DNA from: Bordetella parapertussis
Lineage (GTDB): Bacteria; Pseudomonadota; Gammaproteobacteria; Burkholderiales; Burkholderiaceae_B
Reading direction: 5' to 3'
Length of the DNA stretch: 5,974 bases
Assembly: GCA_945869355.1 (NCBI GenBank)
Contig: CAMBPA010000095.1
Location: 1 to 5,974, forward strand
This document shows, one piece after another, positions 5,501-5,974 of the stretch (positions are counted from its first letter, which is position 1; every line of letters begins with the position of its first letter). Both the position numbers and the translations under genes were made by a program. The notes below the pieces were generated by a model, which saw nothing but the letters and a program-made list of their open reading frames with translations, did not search any database and was not told the origin of the DNA.

Positions 5501-5974
5501 ATGACAAGATCACCGCAGCAAACAACCTCCTACTCGCCGACTTTTTTGACGCTTCACGAAATTGTGCAAAAAGCCCGTCAAAAGCTTAATCACGATAACT
5601 GGGACTATATCGTCGGCGGAACAGAAACCGAGACAACCGTCAGCCGCAACCGCGCGGCAATTGATGCCCTGGCGTTTAAACCTCGAGTCTTGCGTGATGT
5701 GAGCCACGTCAATACGGGCACGCGCTTCTTAGGTCGGGACCTGAAACTACCCGTGCTCTTGGCGCCCGTTGGTAGCCTCGAGGTGTTTGCTGAGGGTGCT
5801 GGCGCAACCTCTTCGATCGCCGCCGGACGCTATGGTGTCGCGCATATGCTCAGCTCGGTCTGTCAGCCTGGGATCGAGGCCACCGCAGCCGCTGCGCCAG
5901 ACACCTTAAAGATATTCCAGCTATATGTGCACGGCGATGCGAACTGGGTGGATGACCTCGCCGCCCGAACAGTC
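5501..5974 (+). CDS. FMN-dependent alpha-hydroxy-acid dehydrogenase/oxidase, 5' part
   Basis: This is the first 158 codons of an enzyme of the lactate dehydrogenase (LldD) / glycolate oxidase family. These enzymes use FMN to oxidise a 2-hydroxy acid to a 2-oxo acid and pass electrons to oxygen or a quinone. Family blocks in order are WDYIVGGTETE (34-44) with the substrate-side Tyr36, FKPRVLRDVS (59-68), LGRDLKLPVLLAPVGS (77-92) at the FMN site, MLSSVCQPG (116-124) and FQLYVHGD (139-146). The catalytic His and the substrate-binding Arg lie in the C-terminal half, beyond the window, so activity and substrate cannot be judged. The stretch after the APVG motif reads L-E-V-F-A-E-G-A-G, where glycolate oxidases have K-M-A-H-P-E-G-E, pointing to a less common subgroup. 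Only AAGAAG (5481-5486), 14 bases away, resembles a ribosome site. The ATG at 5501 gives the usual N-terminal length. Confidence 0.9.
   Translation, partial: MTRSPQQTTSYSPTFLTLHEIVQKARQKLNHDNWDYIVGGTETETTVSRNRAAIDALAFKPRVLRDVSHVNTGTRFLGRDLKLPVLLAPVGSLEVFAEGAGATSSIAAGRYGVAHMLSSVCQPGIEATAAAAPDTLKIFQLYVHGDANWVDDLAARTV

Noticed and set aside
1..5974. tRNA, rRNA, CRISPR array, insertion sequence or riboswitch
   Set aside because: No repeat array, transposase-like frame, terminal inverted repeat pair or recognisable RNA fold was found on reading both strands.

Overview
This window is a bacterial chromosomal segment built around a complete-looking core pyrroloquinoline quinone (PQQ) biosynthesis cluster in the order pqqA-pqqB-pqqC-pqqD-pqqE, all on the + strand (about 1227-4404). 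The gene order, the tight spacing, and a proline iminopeptidase-like and an FMN hydroxy-acid dehydrogenase gene as neighbours suggest a proteobacterium, probably a beta- or gammaproteobacterium of moderate GC. The taxonomic call is an inference from protein character only.

Layout. At the left edge (1-88, - strand) is a short open segment that reads like a helix-turn-helix. It has no visible start and has stop codons just upstream, so it looks like the remnant or edge of another gene. Next comes a proline iminopeptidase (S33 alpha/beta hydrolase) gene on the - strand (176-1111), transcribed away from pqqA. The 115-base divergent spacer carries back-to-back promoter candidates and the strong ribosome site of pqqA. 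pqqA encodes a 24-residue precursor peptide with Glu16 and Tyr20, the two residues from which PQQ is made. A strong intrinsic terminator (attenuator) follows pqqA and runs directly into the start region of pqqB. pqqB, pqqC, pqqD and pqqE then follow with gaps of +2, -4 and +15 bases and are probably translationally coupled. pqqE is followed by about 200 bases without a gene. Next is a convergent gene (4608-5324, - strand) for a family 3 solute-binding protein that appears to lack a signal peptide. Divergent from it, the start of an FMN-dependent alpha-hydroxy-acid dehydrogenase gene (5501 onward, + strand) runs off the right edge.

How the parts work together. PqqD holds the PqqA peptide and presents it to the radical SAM enzyme PqqE, which joins Glu16 to Tyr20 by a carbon-carbon bond. 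Proteases release the cross-linked pair, PqqB hydroxylates the tyrosine ring, and PqqC carries out the final ring closure and oxidation. No dedicated PqqF/PqqG-type protease lies in the window. The attenuator and the unequal ribosome sites fit the need for far more PqqA substrate than enzyme. The solute-binding protein and the FMN dehydrogenase have no established part in PQQ synthesis. Their adjacency is noted, but a functional link is only a hypothesis.
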